DNA from: Proteinivorax tanatarense
Lineage (GTDB): Bacteria > Bacillota > Proteinivoracia > Proteinivoracales > Proteinivoracaceae
Reading direction: 5' to 3'
Assembly: GCF_040267685.1 (NCBI RefSeq)
Contig: NZ_CP158367.1
Coordinates: forward strand, 2,356,001-2,420,000
DNA length: 64,000 nt
Positions 29,190 through 38,525 of this stretch are shown one piece after another. Each line of letters begins with the position of its first letter. The first letter of the stretch is position 1. The position numbers and the translations under genes were made by a program. The notes beneath the pieces are model-generated. The model ran no database searches. It was given only the letters and a program-made list of their open reading frames with translations, and was not told where the DNA came from.

Positions 29190-29783
29190 CTAGCTTTTAA
29201 CTGCTGTAATCAAAAAGACAGGATTTTGACTTTTCATCATTGTTAATTCTTTTATAAATTCGCCTTTAGAAATTAAAACCTGGGTAACATCAATTTCTTT
29301 ATAGTTTTTTTGCTTTAACAACTTAACACATTTATATAAGTTTTCGATGGTTATTACATTAACAACTATTTTCCCACCACAAACCAACTTATGGTCTAGT
29401 CCGTCAAATATTTGGCTCAATTCTCCTTTAGAACCTCCGATAACTACACCGTTAAGTTTAGGTAGGTCTGGAATAACTACTGATCCTTTCCCCTGAACAA
29501 TCTTCATGTTTGCAATGCCAAACTTTTCTGCATTTCTTTTTGTTAAGTTAACAGCATCAGGGTTAATTTCTATTGAATAAACCTCTCCTTTTTCTGCCGC
29601 TAAAGCCATTTCTACAGAAATACTTCCAGTTCCTGATCCTATATCAGCTAAAATATCATTTGACTTTACCTGCAATTTACTCAGCGTAATACTCCTCACC
29701 TCTGACTTTGTCATTGGAACTTTTCCCCTATAAAACATACAGTCTGGAATCCCATAAGTTTTATACTCCCAGATTTTACTCAT
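29190..29783 (-). CDS. cbiT: Cobalt-precorrin-6B C15-methyltransferase/decarboxylase subunit
   Basis: 197 residues. GIPDCMFYRGKVPMTKSEVR is the typical CbiT N-terminus; ADIGSGTGSISVEMA is a class I methyltransferase SAM-binding motif. It methylates C15 and decarboxylates the C12 acetate. In aerobes this domain is fused to CbiE as CobL; here it is a separate gene overlapping cbiE by 8 bases. Confidence 0.92.
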   Translation of the reverse strand: MSKIWEYKTYGIPDCMFYRGKVPMTKSEVRSITLSKLQVKSNDILADIGSGTGSISVEMALAAEKGEVYSIEINPDAVNLTKRNAEKFGIANMKIVQGKGSVVIPDLPKLNGVVIGGSKGELSQIFDGLDHKLVCGGKIVVNVITIENLYKCVKLLKQKNYKEIDVTQVLISKGEFIKELTMMKSQNPVFLITAVKS

Positions 29784-30408
29784 CAGAGATCACCACTACA
29801 TTTAGACCATAGTCAATATTAGGTACATTTTCAATTTTAAACTTAAAGATTTTTTCATTTTCATAAGATAAGTTAGATCCAATGTACATCCATTTATCAG
29901 TAATGTTTTTATCTATCAAACGTTGTGCTATTTTGTTAGGATTCCAGTATTTATCTGTCAGAAGTATTACTTCTTTTTGCTTATTGACAATTTCTTCAAC
30001 TTCTATATTTCTACCATGCAAACTAGAAACATAAGCATTCTGCCACGGTCGCTTAAGTTTTGCATACATGTATTGAATAGAACTTAAACCGGGAACAACC
30101 TCTAGTCTAATTTCTTTTGCAAGGTTTTTTTTCAAATAACTTAGTAAACTATGAAAACCGGTGTCACCTGAAACAACAACTGCTATATCTTGGATAGTAT
30201 AATTGTTGGATATATAATCTTTAACCTCCACTAAGTTTCCTTCGATAACTATACTTTTCTTTGTTTCTAAGGTTGCTATTTGATTTATTGAATCTAGATT
30301 TCTTTTGCCGCCAATAATTACACCACATTTTTCTATGGTCTTAATAGCTTTAGGAAGAATATAATCACTGTGCCCGGGTCCTATTCCAACTATAAAAATT
30401 TTACTCAT
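29776..30408 (-). CDS. cbiE: Cobalt-precorrin-7 C5-methyltransferase
   Basis: 210 residues with IFIVGIGPGHSDYILPKA, GGKRNLD and VVSGDTGFHSLLSYL motifs of the CbiE branch of tetrapyrrole methylases. It works with CbiT on the cobalt-precorrin-6B/7 steps. It overlaps cbiD by 8 bases and cbiT by 8 bases. Confidence 0.92.
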   Translation of the reverse strand: MSKIFIVGIGPGHSDYILPKAIKTIEKCGVIIGGKRNLDSINQIATLETKKSIVIEGNLVEVKDYISNNYTIQDIAVVVSGDTGFHSLLSYLKKNLAKEIRLEVVPGLSSIQYMYAKLKRPWQNAYVSSLHGRNIEVEEIVNKQKEVILLTDKYWNPNKIAQRLIDKNITDKWMYIGSNLSYENEKIFKFKIENVPNIDYGLNVVVISDE

Positions 30409-31519
30409 TTTTAACCCCCAAAATGTTTTTTGCTTCGTTACAAGCTCCCAGTTTTCCGTATTTTTGCGAAAAAAGTATTGTACCTATGTTTATTTTATGG
30501 TTTGTTCTTTCTTTACATCGCTCACTAACTGCATCTGCCAGCTGAGGAAATACACACTGAAGATTAGCGTTATATACATAGTCTATCGCTTCTTCAGTGG
30601 TTGTACTGTCCATAATCATCTTAATTAGCTTTCTATCTTCTTTTAACAAAGCACAATGAGCAGCTAAAATTTCCAATCTTCCATCAGCAATATTGCTGTG
30701 AGTGTTAAAAATTCCACCAGCTACTTTTATCATCTTACCAATATGGCCTATAAATAAAATCTCTTTTATTTCTTCTTCTACAGCCTTATCCAGTAAAAAC
30801 CCTATAAAGTTACTGGTTTTTAATATTGGTTTATCAGTTATCCCCAAACGTTGTGCAAAATCTTTTCCGTAATTACCTGGGCATAACACTATTTTGTTAT
30901 GTTTTTCTTTAGAAACAACTCTAAGTTCTAAAGCTAGAGCATCTTTTAGAGCGTCATCAGACATCGGTTCAACTATGCCTGTAGACCCTAGTATAGATAT
31001 TCCACCTTTTATCCCCAATTTTCCGTTAAACGTTTTAAAGGCAATTTTTTCTCCTTCTGGAGCAAATATCTCTATTTCAACAGCACAGTTTTCTGGCAAA
31101 ACTTTTTTTACTTCTTCTTTGATACACCGCATTGGAACTGGATTGATAGCTTTCTCCCCTACAGGTACATAAAGACCAGGCCTTGTTACAGTACCGATTC
31201 CCTTGCCACCTTTTACAGTTATGCCATTTTGCTGGTCCTTTTTTCTAACTTTGGCATAAATTTTAATACCATGGGTTATATCAGGGTCGTCGCCAGAATC
31301 TTTTGTAACACTACATATAACTTCATCGACCTTAATTTCTATATCCTCTACCTTTAATTGCAATGTCCAACCTTTAGGGGTAGAAACGTTTATTGTTTCT
31401 AGTTTTTGTTGATCAAACAATATTTTAGTAGCTGCTGTTGCAGCTGCTACTGCACACGTCCCGGTAGTGTATCCATATCTTAGTTTTTTCCCTTTTTTAT
31501 TTATATATCTCTCCATCAT
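30401..31519 (-). CDS. cbiD: Cobalt-precorrin-5B C1-methyltransferase
   Basis: 372 residues. LRYGYTTGTCAVAAATAA near the start, TKDSGDDPDITHG near residue 75 and GSTGIVEPMSDDAL near residue 180 are the conserved blocks of CbiD, an enzyme diagnostic of the anaerobic corrin pathway. It methylates C1 using S-adenosylmethionine. Two adjacent ATGs (31519, 31516) follow the AGGGGAAT site; either may be used. It overlaps cbiC by 23 bases. Confidence 0.93.
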   Translation of the reverse strand: MMERYINKKGKKLRYGYTTGTCAVAAATAATKILFDQQKLETINVSTPKGWTLQLKVEDIEIKVDEVICSVTKDSGDDPDITHGIKIYAKVRKKDQQNGITVKGGKGIGTVTRPGLYVPVGEKAINPVPMRCIKEEVKKVLPENCAVEIEIFAPEGEKIAFKTFNGKLGIKGGISILGSTGIVEPMSDDALKDALALELRVVSKEKHNKIVLCPGNYGKDFAQRLGITDKPILKTSNFIGFLLDKAVEEEIKEILFIGHIGKMIKVAGGIFNTHSNIADGRLEILAAHCALLKEDRKLIKMIMDSTTTEEAIDYVYNANLQCVFPQLADAVSERCKERTNHKINIGTILFSQKYGKLGACNEAKNILGVKNE

Positions 31520-32168
31520 ATTCCCCTAGCTTTATCTTCATAAGCCCGTTTATAATTGCAGCGGCTACTGGACTTCCTCCTTTTCTACCACGCACAGAAA
31601 TATATGGGATATTGCTTTTTATCAATTCTTCTTTTGACTCTGCTGCACCAACAAATCCTACAGGAACTCCTACCACTAACGAAGGCATTTTATTATGTTT
31701 TTTAACTAAGTCAATAAGCTGAAAAAGAGCTGTAGGAGCGTTGCCAATAGCAAAAAAGTTAATTTCATTCTGTAAAAAAGCTTTTTCTAATCCCACCATG
31801 GATCTAGTTTCGCCTCGTTCTCGTGCAGCTTGTTTAACATCTTCATCATGGGTAAAGTTGAATACCTGTCCGCCTAACTTTTTAAAGTTAACTGAATTAA
31901 TGCCGGACAAGGTCATTTTTGTGTCTGTATATATAGTTAAACCTTTTTCCATAGCATTTGCAGCATTGTTGATAGCTTTAGGATGAATTTTAACCAAATC
32001 TTTATATCCCGTATCCCCTGTTGTATGGATGACCCTGGTAACAATCAACTTCTCAAATAAAGTGAGGTCTTTCATATTAACCTCTTCGCTAATTATTCTA
32101 AAACTTTCATTTTCTATACCTTTCGGATCTTTGATAAACATCTCCTCATCACCCTTTTGTTTTTTCAT
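31497..32168 (-). CDS. cbiC: Cobalt-precorrin-8 methylmutase
   Basis: 223 residues. RVIHTTGDTGYKDLVKIHP carries the substrate-binding His of the methylmutase family, and VGVPVGFVGAAESKEEL and RGRKGGSPVAAAIINGL are conserved. It moves the C11 methyl group to C12, producing cobyrinate. The first ATG forms a TAATG junction with the preceding gene; a second ATG at 32141 follows GATGAGGAG and is an alternative start. Confidence 0.92.
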   Translation of the reverse strand: MKKQKGDEEMFIKDPKGIENESFRIISEEVNMKDLTLFEKLIVTRVIHTTGDTGYKDLVKIHPKAINNAANAMEKGLTIYTDTKMTLSGINSVNFKKLGGQVFNFTHDEDVKQAARERGETRSMVGLEKAFLQNEINFFAIGNAPTALFQLIDLVKKHNKMPSLVVGVPVGFVGAAESKEELIKSNIPYISVRGRKGGSPVAAAIINGLMKIKLGEYDGEIYK

Positions 32169-32590
32169 TAACTATGACTTTTTTTCAATGTATTTTTTTT
32201 AGTAAAAAAGAAAGCTACCCCACCTAACACTATGACTACTCCTAATATTTTTAACCATTTTGTCCAGCTATCGCTATATGCTGCTTCATCACCAACAGTC
32301 CACTCTACTCTGTGTCCCATTCCATCCTCCGCAATTAAAGTTTCTGCTTCTGATTGGGCATCATAATTGAAAAGTCCTTCGCTATTTAAGCTGCCTTCTT
32401 CTAATAATTCCCCATCTTTATCATAGACTTTGACTACTACAGAACTAGAGGTTGTCCCATCATCAAACCCTACCCAAACCTTGCCATCTTCCTTTGGTTC
32501 AATTACCATTCTGTGAGCATAGGCTGTTGAAGGCAAAAACACCATAACAGCTAGTAACACAGCAATAATCTTAATTAACATATTGTTCAT
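32168..32590 (-). CDS. NikL/CbiL-like transport component
   Basis: 140 residues: an N-terminal membrane segment or signal (about 7-25, ending STAYAHR), an extracytoplasmic beta-rich domain of about 80 residues (VVVKVYDKDGELLEEG, a carboxypeptidase-regulatory-like fold) and a C-terminal helix (about 112-130) followed by basic residues. The same architecture occurs in the small auxiliary subunit of NikMLQO nickel transporters. It takes the place of CbiN, which is absent. It lies between cbiO and cbiC, overlapping cbiO by 4 bases. The job in transport is inferred from position. Confidence 0.75.
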   Translation of the reverse strand: MNNMLIKIIAVLLAVMVFLPSTAYAHRMVIEPKEDGKVWVGFDDGTTSSSVVVKVYDKDGELLEEGSLNSEGLFNYDAQSEAETLIAEDGMGHRVEWTVGDEAAYSDSWTKWLKILGVVIVLGGVAFFFTKKNTLKKSHS

Positions 32591-33387
32591 CTCAATCTCT
32601 CCCTTAATATTTTATTTGCCACACTAACACTTTTGACACAAATATCGGTACCCTCAAATACTCTAATTAATGTAGGGCTAGTCAGCCCTGCATGCTCTAA
32701 CAGTCTTTTATCATAAAAAACATCATCACCTCCTACTTTAAGTAACATTCCTTCTTGAAAAATCAAAAATTTTTCTCCCCAGGTATAGGCTATATCGACA
32801 TCATGGGTAGCAATAATTAAAGTGTGCCCTTTATCATTTAAGACCTTAAGAATATTTAACATATTTTGGTTAGAAACTGGATCCAATCCTGCAAAGGGTT
32901 CATCAAAGACTATAATCTGTGGGTTCATAGCCAAAACTCCTGCTATAACTACTTTCTTTTTTTGCCCAAAACTTAAGTTAAAAGGATATTCATCCTTAAG
33001 GCCTGAGATTCCAACAGCACTTAATGATTTGTTAACTCTTTCTTCTACTTCCCCGTTGTTTAAACCCATATTTCTAGGGCCAAACGCCACGTCTTCTCCT
33101 ACAGTTGAAGCTACAATCTGATCTTCAGGATTATCAAATACAATTCCCAACTTTTGACGAACTCTAGCTACGTTTTTTGAGCATATTTTCTCCCCATCGA
33201 TTAAAATAGAGCCTTGCTGGGGCTTTAAAAGACCATTCAAGTGCTGTATCAAAGTAGATTTCCCACTGCCATTTGCTCCTAAAATAACAACCTTTTCTCC
33301 TTTTTTGATTGAGAAACTAACTTTATTTAGGGCTTTGATGTCATCATTGTAATTAAAATTAAGGTTATTTACCTCTATATAATCCAT
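32587..33387 (-). CDS. cbiO: Cobalt ECF transporter ATPase
   Basis: About 266 residues from the ATG at 33387, which follows GGTGAGG; a TTG at 33405 is the alternative but lies inside cbiQ. Walker A GANGSGKST, Q-loop region FDNPEDQIVAST (typical of ECF ATPases), signature LSFGQKKK and Walker B IIVFDEPFAGLD are all present. Family members hydrolyse ATP to drive the CbiM/CbiQ membrane module. LSFGQ rather than LSGGQ is common in this group. Confidence 0.93.
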   Translation of the reverse strand: MDYIEVNNLNFNYNDDIKALNKVSFSIKKGEKVVILGANGSGKSTLIQHLNGLLKPQQGSILIDGEKICSKNVARVRQKLGIVFDNPEDQIVASTVGEDVAFGPRNMGLNNGEVEERVNKSLSAVGISGLKDEYPFNLSFGQKKKVVIAGVLAMNPQIIVFDEPFAGLDPVSNQNMLNILKVLNDKGHTLIIATHDVDIAYTWGEKFLIFQEGMLLKVGGDDVFYDKRLLEHAGLTSPTLIRVFEGTDICVKSVSVANKILRERLR

Positions 33388-33391
33388 ATCC

Positions 33392-34096
33392 TCACCACTT
33401 ATCAATTAAAATCAAACATAAAACGTTAATTATTATTCCACATCCAATAATCCAGTCCTTACGATGAATTCTTTGAGGAGATGGAACATAAAATTCTTTG
33501 GAAAAGCCTCTGCTTTTCATGCTATTATACAGTCGCTCCGATTGTCCTATACTCCTTAGAATGACTCCTCCCATCACTTCACCGTATATTTTAATTGTTT
33601 TTAAATCTGCTCTCGGTGAAAATCCTCTTGAAACTATAGATTTATAGCAGTTTTTTATTGTTTCTTTAAATATAAATAGGTATCTATAGGAAATAAATAG
33701 GACAGAACAAATGGTTTTAGGCAACTTTAAATGACTCAATCCCCATAACAACTCTTGGTCCTTTTCTGTAAACATCAGCAGTAGCATCAATAAAAACACA
33801 CTTAATGACTTTCCAAAAATTAAACTTATAAACTGGATATTTTCTAGTGTCACCTTAAAACCTTGTCCAATTAATAAAGGAAAAGCCATAAATAGCAAAA
33901 AGGGTAGGGGCAAAAGAATCTTCTTAAAAATAAATTTTAATGAAAATTTGCTACTCATCAATAAAGCTAAACATTGTAAAAAAACTATAGAAATTATCAA
34001 AATGTTCTCTAAAGAGATAATCATAAAAGCTGTTACAAAAATTGTTGAAATTTTTATTCTAACTTCCCATTGTTCTGCCCAACTTCTGTCTTTCAT
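33392..34096 (-). CDS. cbiQ: Cobalt ECF transporter transmembrane coupling subunit
   Basis: 234 residues with about five hydrophobic helices and the cytoplasmic coupling motifs SRGFSPRAD and MKSRGFS (the two Ala/Ser-Arg-Gly helices that sit in CbiO). It couples ATP hydrolysis to the substrate-binding CbiM. It is 4 bases from cbiO and 14 bases from cbiM. Confidence 0.9.
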   Translation of the reverse strand: MKDRSWAEQWEVRIKISTIFVTAFMIISLENILIISIVFLQCLALLMSSKFSLKFIFKKILLPLPFLLFMAFPLLIGQGFKVTLENIQFISLIFGKSLSVFLLMLLLMFTEKDQELLWGLSHLKLPKTICSVLFISYRYLFIFKETIKNCYKSIVSRGFSPRADLKTIKIYGEVMGGVILRSIGQSERLYNSMKSRGFSKEFYVPSPQRIHRKDWIIGCGIIINVLCLILIDKW

Positions 34097-34110
34097 AAAG
34101 CTTTCATCCC

Positions 34111-34707
34111 TTATATTACCTTTTTGCTTTTTGACAGATACCTTACTGCAAAAGCTGTTAAGCCACCCTCGATAAAAAGGAGGGGAGTATGGGCTAAAAT
34201 CAATAAGTTTATATTTGATATAAACCCTTCATGGTACCTAGCATCTGTCATCCATAGTACACCAACCAAAATTGTGGTACATAATATAACCCCTAATGCT
34301 CCAACTACCCCGCCCCATAAGGCGGGATTTTTATGTTTGGAGCTTAAAAAATCATATGCTTGCCAACTAATAATAGCAGGGATTCCAATTAATAAAGTGT
34401 TTACCCCTAAGGTGGTAATACCTCCGTGTTGAAATAACATGGCGTGAAGTAATAGTCCAACAAAGATGGCAATTGGACTTCGTCGTTTTAATGTTATGCC
34501 CAATAATCCTGCTAGCAAAGGGTGGGCGCTGCTAGGACCAATTGGGATACTTATTAAAGCGAAAGCAAAAAATGCCGCTGTCATAATACTGATTTTAGGT
34601 ATTTCATCCTCTTTAACTTTATATAAAGCATACCCAATTAATCCTGCAGCAGCTACCGATGTCCCCACAGCCACTTCAGTACTTAAAACTCCATCGGCGA
34701 TATGCAT
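34111..34707 (-). CDS. cbiM: Cobalt (or nickel) ECF transporter substrate-binding subunit
   Basis: 198 residues with about six helices. The invariant N-terminus MHIADGVLS supplies the metal ligands (Met1 amine and His2), and IPIGPSSAHPLLAGLLG and LFQHGGITTLGVN carry further His residues near 62 and 95. CbiM and NikM cannot be separated reliably by eye. The location in a cobalamin-riboswitch operon argues for cobalt, while the NikL-like partner would fit either metal. Confidence 0.88.
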   Translation of the reverse strand: MHIADGVLSTEVAVGTSVAAAGLIGYALYKVKEDEIPKISIMTAAFFAFALISIPIGPSSAHPLLAGLLGITLKRRSPIAIFVGLLLHAMLFQHGGITTLGVNTLLIGIPAIISWQAYDFLSSKHKNPALWGGVVGALGVILCTTILVGVLWMTDARYHEGFISNINLLILAHTPLLFIEGGLTAFAVRYLSKSKKVI

Positions 34708-34730
34708 AATTTTCCCTCCTCTTTCAATTG

Positions 34731-36023
34731 CTATCTAGTTAATTTTTTAAAGGCATCTCTTGCTTTTTCTATTGTAAAATCAATATGCTCATTATCCATT
34801 TTTGCATTTAGAAACAGCGATTCAAACTGGGATGGTGGAAGATAAACTCCTGAATTAAGCATCTCTTTAAAGTAGGCTATAAACTGTTCATTATCAGCTT
34901 TACTGACATCTTCAAAGTTTTTCACCTCTTTATCTGTAAAAAACATTGAAATCATTCCACCGACTCTGTTTACCGTTATATCAATATCGCTTAATTTTGC
35001 TGCCTCTCTAATACCTTTTTCCAATCTTAAGGCAAGTTTATCTAATTTATCATAAATTTGTGGATTGTTCCTCAGTTTAAGTAAAGTTTCATATCCTGCC
35101 CTCATAGCTAAGGGGTTCCCCGATAAGGTGCCTGCCTGGTAAACTGGTCCTATCGGTGCTAGCAGAGACATTATTTGCTGCTTTCCACCAAAGGCACCCA
35201 CTGGAAGACCACCGCCTATTATTTTTCCATAACAAGTTATATCCGGTTTAATATCTGGGTATAATTCATGAGCTCCCTTAAAGCCAACCCTAAACCCAGT
35301 CATTACTTCGTCAAAAATCAATACAGTTCCATATTTATCTGTTATTTGTCTTAACCCTTTTGCAAAATCATCTTCCATAGCAATAACACCCATATTACCA
35401 GCTACTGGCTCCACTATCACTGCAGCTATTTCTTCGGGATTTGCTTTAAATATGTTTTCTACACTTTCTAAATTGTTAAAACTGGCAGTAAGTGTATGTT
35501 TTGCTATCTCTGCAGGTACTCCTAAGCTATCCGGAACTCCATGGGTTAATGCTCCTGATCCAGCTTTGATTAAAAAACCTTCAGAATGTCCATGATAATT
35601 TCCTTCAAACTTGATTATTTTGTTTCTTTTTGTGTAGGCTTTTGCTAATCTAACTGCAGACATAGTCGCCTCAGTACCTGAATTTACCATTCTAACCATA
35701 TCTATGTTAGGTAGAGAATCAACCATAAGTTCTGCCATTTTCATTTCTATAGCTGTGGGAGCTCCAAAACTTGTTCCCGTTTTGATCACTTGATGAAGTC
35801 CATCTACTACATCTTTATCACAGTGCCCCAAAATCAGAGGTCCCCATGATCCTACAAAGTCGATATACCTATTATCTTCTTCATCAAAAATATAAGTTCC
35901 ATCTCCCCGTTTTATAAATGGCGGTTCCATTTTTACAGAAGAAAAAGCTCTAGCTGGGCTATTAACTCCTCCTGGAATGACCTTTTTAGACCGTTCAAAC
36001 ATTTTTTCTGATAGTGTTTCCAT
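34731..36023 (-). CDS. hemL: Glutamate-1-semialdehyde 2,1-aminomutase
   Basis: About 430 residues from the ATG at 36023, seven bases after GGGAGG. It is a PLP enzyme of aminotransferase class III that makes 5-aminolevulinate. VIPGGVNSPARAF, NSGTEATMSAVRLA, LIFDEVMTGFR and the Schiff-base Lys in CYGKIIGGGLPVGAFGG are visible. With HemA it forms the C5 route from glutamyl-tRNA. Confidence 0.94.
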   Translation of the reverse strand: METLSEKMFERSKKVIPGGVNSPARAFSSVKMEPPFIKRGDGTYIFDEEDNRYIDFVGSWGPLILGHCDKDVVDGLHQVIKTGTSFGAPTAIEMKMAELMVDSLPNIDMVRMVNSGTEATMSAVRLAKAYTKRNKIIKFEGNYHGHSEGFLIKAGSGALTHGVPDSLGVPAEIAKHTLTASFNNLESVENIFKANPEEIAAVIVEPVAGNMGVIAMEDDFAKGLRQITDKYGTVLIFDEVMTGFRVGFKGAHELYPDIKPDITCYGKIIGGGLPVGAFGGKQQIMSLLAPIGPVYQAGTLSGNPLAMRAGYETLLKLRNNPQIYDKLDKLALRLEKGIREAAKLSDIDITVNRVGGMISMFFTDKEVKNFEDVSKADNEQFIAYFKEMLNSGVYLPPSQFESLFLNAKMDNEHIDFTIEKARDAFKKLTR

Positions 36024-36039
36024 CACATTACCTCCCAAT

Positions 36040-37011
36040 TTATTTTTTACAAAGCTCCTTTGCTATCTCTTTAGCAAAGTAAGTAATAATTATATCTGCT
36101 CCAGCTCTTTTTATAGCAATTAATGTTTCAATCATACCTTTTTTTTCATCCACTAAGCCATTTTGAGCAGCTAGCTTAAACATGGCATATTCACCGCTAA
36201 CGTGATATGCAGCTATAGGAAAATCGTTTTTTACATCCCTTATTATATCTAAGTAATGAAGAGCTGGTTTTACCATCATAATATCTGCCCCTTCATCAAT
36301 ATCAATTTCTATTTGTCTTTTTGCTTCTATGCGATTGGCGGGGTCCATTTGATATGTTTGCCTATCTCCAAAACTTGGTTTAGATTGTACAGCTCCTCTA
36401 AAAGGACTATAAAAGGACGAGGAAAATTTTGCGCTATAGCTCATTATTAGTACGTTTTGTAATTCTGCCATATCCAAAGCATTTCTTATCGCCTTTACCC
36501 TGCCGTCCATCATGTCAGAGGGGGCTACAATATCTGCTCCGGCTTTTCCATGGCTTACCGCAATGCTTTGCAGCCTCTTTAAAGTTATATCATTATCTAT
36601 TTCTTTTTTTTCCACAACACCACAATGACCATCGATGGTATACTGACATAAACACACATCAGTAATAACAGTTAAAAAAGGGTAGTGTTTTTTTATTTCT
36701 CTTACTCCTTTTTGGACTATGCCCTGACTCGAATCAGCTTCACTTCCTAGTTTGTCTTTTTTATCGGGTAGCCCAAAAACAATCACTGCCAAAATGCCCA
36801 GTTGCACCACTTCTTTTAAACTTTCCTTTAGCTGATCTACACTATAATGATACTGACCCGGCATATTAGGTATAGGTTTTTTTATGTTATTTCCATTTGT
36901 AATAAAGATTGGATAAACAAAATCATCAACGCTAAGTGCGGTTTCGCGTACTAACCTTCTTATACCATCATTTTTTCGTAGCCTTCGGGATCTTATAAAA
37001 TCTTCACCCAT
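36040..37011 (-). CDS. hemB: Porphobilinogen synthase
   Basis: About 323 residues. It condenses two 5-aminolevulinates. The zinc triad is in VCLCQYTIDGHCG (near 118-130), and the two active-site Lys are in YSAKFSSSFYSPFR and MMVKPALHY. The ATG at 37011, with GAGGAGG seven bases upstream, is preferred over the one at 37017 that abuts the ribosome binding site. It overlaps the stop of cobA-hemD by one base. Confidence 0.94.
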   Translation of the reverse strand: MGEDFIRSRRLRKNDGIRRLVRETALSVDDFVYPIFITNGNNIKKPIPNMPGQYHYSVDQLKESLKEVVQLGILAVIVFGLPDKKDKLGSEADSSQGIVQKGVREIKKHYPFLTVITDVCLCQYTIDGHCGVVEKKEIDNDITLKRLQSIAVSHGKAGADIVAPSDMMDGRVKAIRNALDMAELQNVLIMSYSAKFSSSFYSPFRGAVQSKPSFGDRQTYQMDPANRIEAKRQIEIDIDEGADIMMVKPALHYLDIIRDVKNDFPIAAYHVSGEYAMFKLAAQNGLVDEKKGMIETLIAIKRAGADIIITYFAKEIAKELCKK

Positions 37012-38525
37012 TAACATTCCTCCTCTACTATCCTTTCTACTAAACCGTCTATTGTGTAGCTACCAGGTATTATATCAGCAGTCAACCCCATATCTCGACA
37101 GGCTTTTTGGGTAACTGGGCCAATAGCTCCAATTGTGCTTTTTTTTATCAGCTTATTATTTATGCTTATACCTAAATCCGTTAAACTTTCGCTGAAATAT
37201 TTAACAGCTGATGGGCTTGTGAATAAAATATAATCAAAGGTCTTTTCTTTAATTTTCTCTAATCTCTCCAAATCTTTTACCTTTTTAACTTCATAAACCA
37301 CTTCTTCAAAGACACTAACCCCTATCTTAGTTAGTTCCTCTTTAACCACCTGTCTTCCTAAATTTCCTTTTATATGATATAAAGTGTCGCCTGCCTTCAC
37401 TTTACTGGACAACGCTTCAACAACACCCTCTAAAGTAAAAGTGTTGGGAACAATATCAACGACGACTCCCTTTTGTTCTAATGCATTTTTAGTTGAACTT
37501 CCAATGGCTGCAATTTTAGTTTGATGAAAATGGCGAAAATCTATTTTTTTATCCCTCAAATTGGTCCAGAAAGCCTCTACACCAGTTGGACTGGTAAAAA
37601 GAATAAACTTTGACTTCATTATTTTATTAAAAGTTTCTTTTGTTAAATTAACTTTATGATTAACAGAAATAGAAGGGTAAGTAATTACTTCAGCTCCGAG
37701 ACGTAAAAGAGTATCCTTTAACTGCTTTTGCTTTTTATCTCTAGTAGTTAAAATGCGTTTCCCATTCAAAGGCAAGCTTTTTCGCCAGTTAATCACTTTC
37801 CCAAACTCCACAACTTTACCAACCGTTATAATTCCCGGTGCTTTAATCCCCTTTTTTTGCACTTCATCTTTAATGAGTTTTAAAGACGAAAAAACTTTTT
37901 TTTCGCTAGCGGTACAGCCGCAACTTATTACTGCTGTTGGTGTATCAGGGTCTTTACCATGTTCAATCAAAGAGTTAGTAATTTCCTCAATTCTCTCTAT
38001 ACCCATTAAAAAAATTAATGTCCCATCTAATTTGGCCAAAGCTTGATAGTTAACTTGGGTATCACTCTTATTTGGATCCTCACTTCCAGTTATAACATGA
38101 AAAGAAGTGCTTACATCTCTATAAGTTACAGGAATACCAGCATATTCGTTAACTCCTATGGGGGAAGTTATTCCCGGTATAATTTCATAATTTATGCCAG
38201 CCCTCTCAAGACTCACAGCTTCCTCTCCACCCCTACCAAAAACAAAAGGGTCACCACCTTTAAGTCGAACAACAATTTTTCCCTGAGCAGCTTTACTAAC
38301 TAACAGATTGTTAATTTCTGATTGTGTTAACTTATGCTTATTAGGAGCTTTCCCAGAATCTATTAACTGACAATTTGGTTTGGCATATTGTAAAACTTCT
38401 AAAGGAATTAACCTATCATATAAAATAACATCTGCTTCTTTTATCGCTCTTAAGCCTTTTATTGTAACCAACTCACTATCACCAGGACCTGTGCCAACCA
38501 GATATACATTTGTTTTATAGCTCAC
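37011..38525 (-). CDS. cobA-hemD: Fused uroporphyrinogen-III C-methyltransferase / uroporphyrinogen-III synthase
   Basis: 504 residues with two domains. The first (1-245) is a CobA/SumT methylase: VYLVGTGPGDSELVTIKG, VVRLKGGDPFVFGRGGEEA and GITSPIGVNEYAGIPVTYRD. The second (about 250-504) is a HemD synthase with GKRILTTRD, FTSPTGVEAFW and FTSPSAVKYF repeats. The fusion closes the ring and then directs the product to precorrin-2, committing flux to corrinoids/siroheme. This fusion is common in Clostridia. It abuts hemC with no gap. Confidence 0.94.
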   Translation of the reverse strand: MSYKTNVYLVGTGPGDSELVTIKGLRAIKEADVILYDRLIPLEVLQYAKPNCQLIDSGKAPNKHKLTQSEINNLLVSKAAQGKIVVRLKGGDPFVFGRGGEEAVSLERAGINYEIIPGITSPIGVNEYAGIPVTYRDVSTSFHVITGSEDPNKSDTQVNYQALAKLDGTLIFLMGIERIEEITNSLIEHGKDPDTPTAVISCGCTASEKKVFSSLKLIKDEVQKKGIKAPGIITVGKVVEFGKVINWRKSLPLNGKRILTTRDKKQKQLKDTLLRLGAEVITYPSISVNHKVNLTKETFNKIMKSKFILFTSPTGVEAFWTNLRDKKIDFRHFHQTKIAAIGSSTKNALEQKGVVVDIVPNTFTLEGVVEALSSKVKAGDTLYHIKGNLGRQVVKEELTKIGVSVFEEVVYEVKKVKDLERLEKIKEKTFDYILFTSPSAVKYFSESLTDLGISINNKLIKKSTIGAIGPVTQKACRDMGLTADIIPGSYTIDGLVERIVEEEC

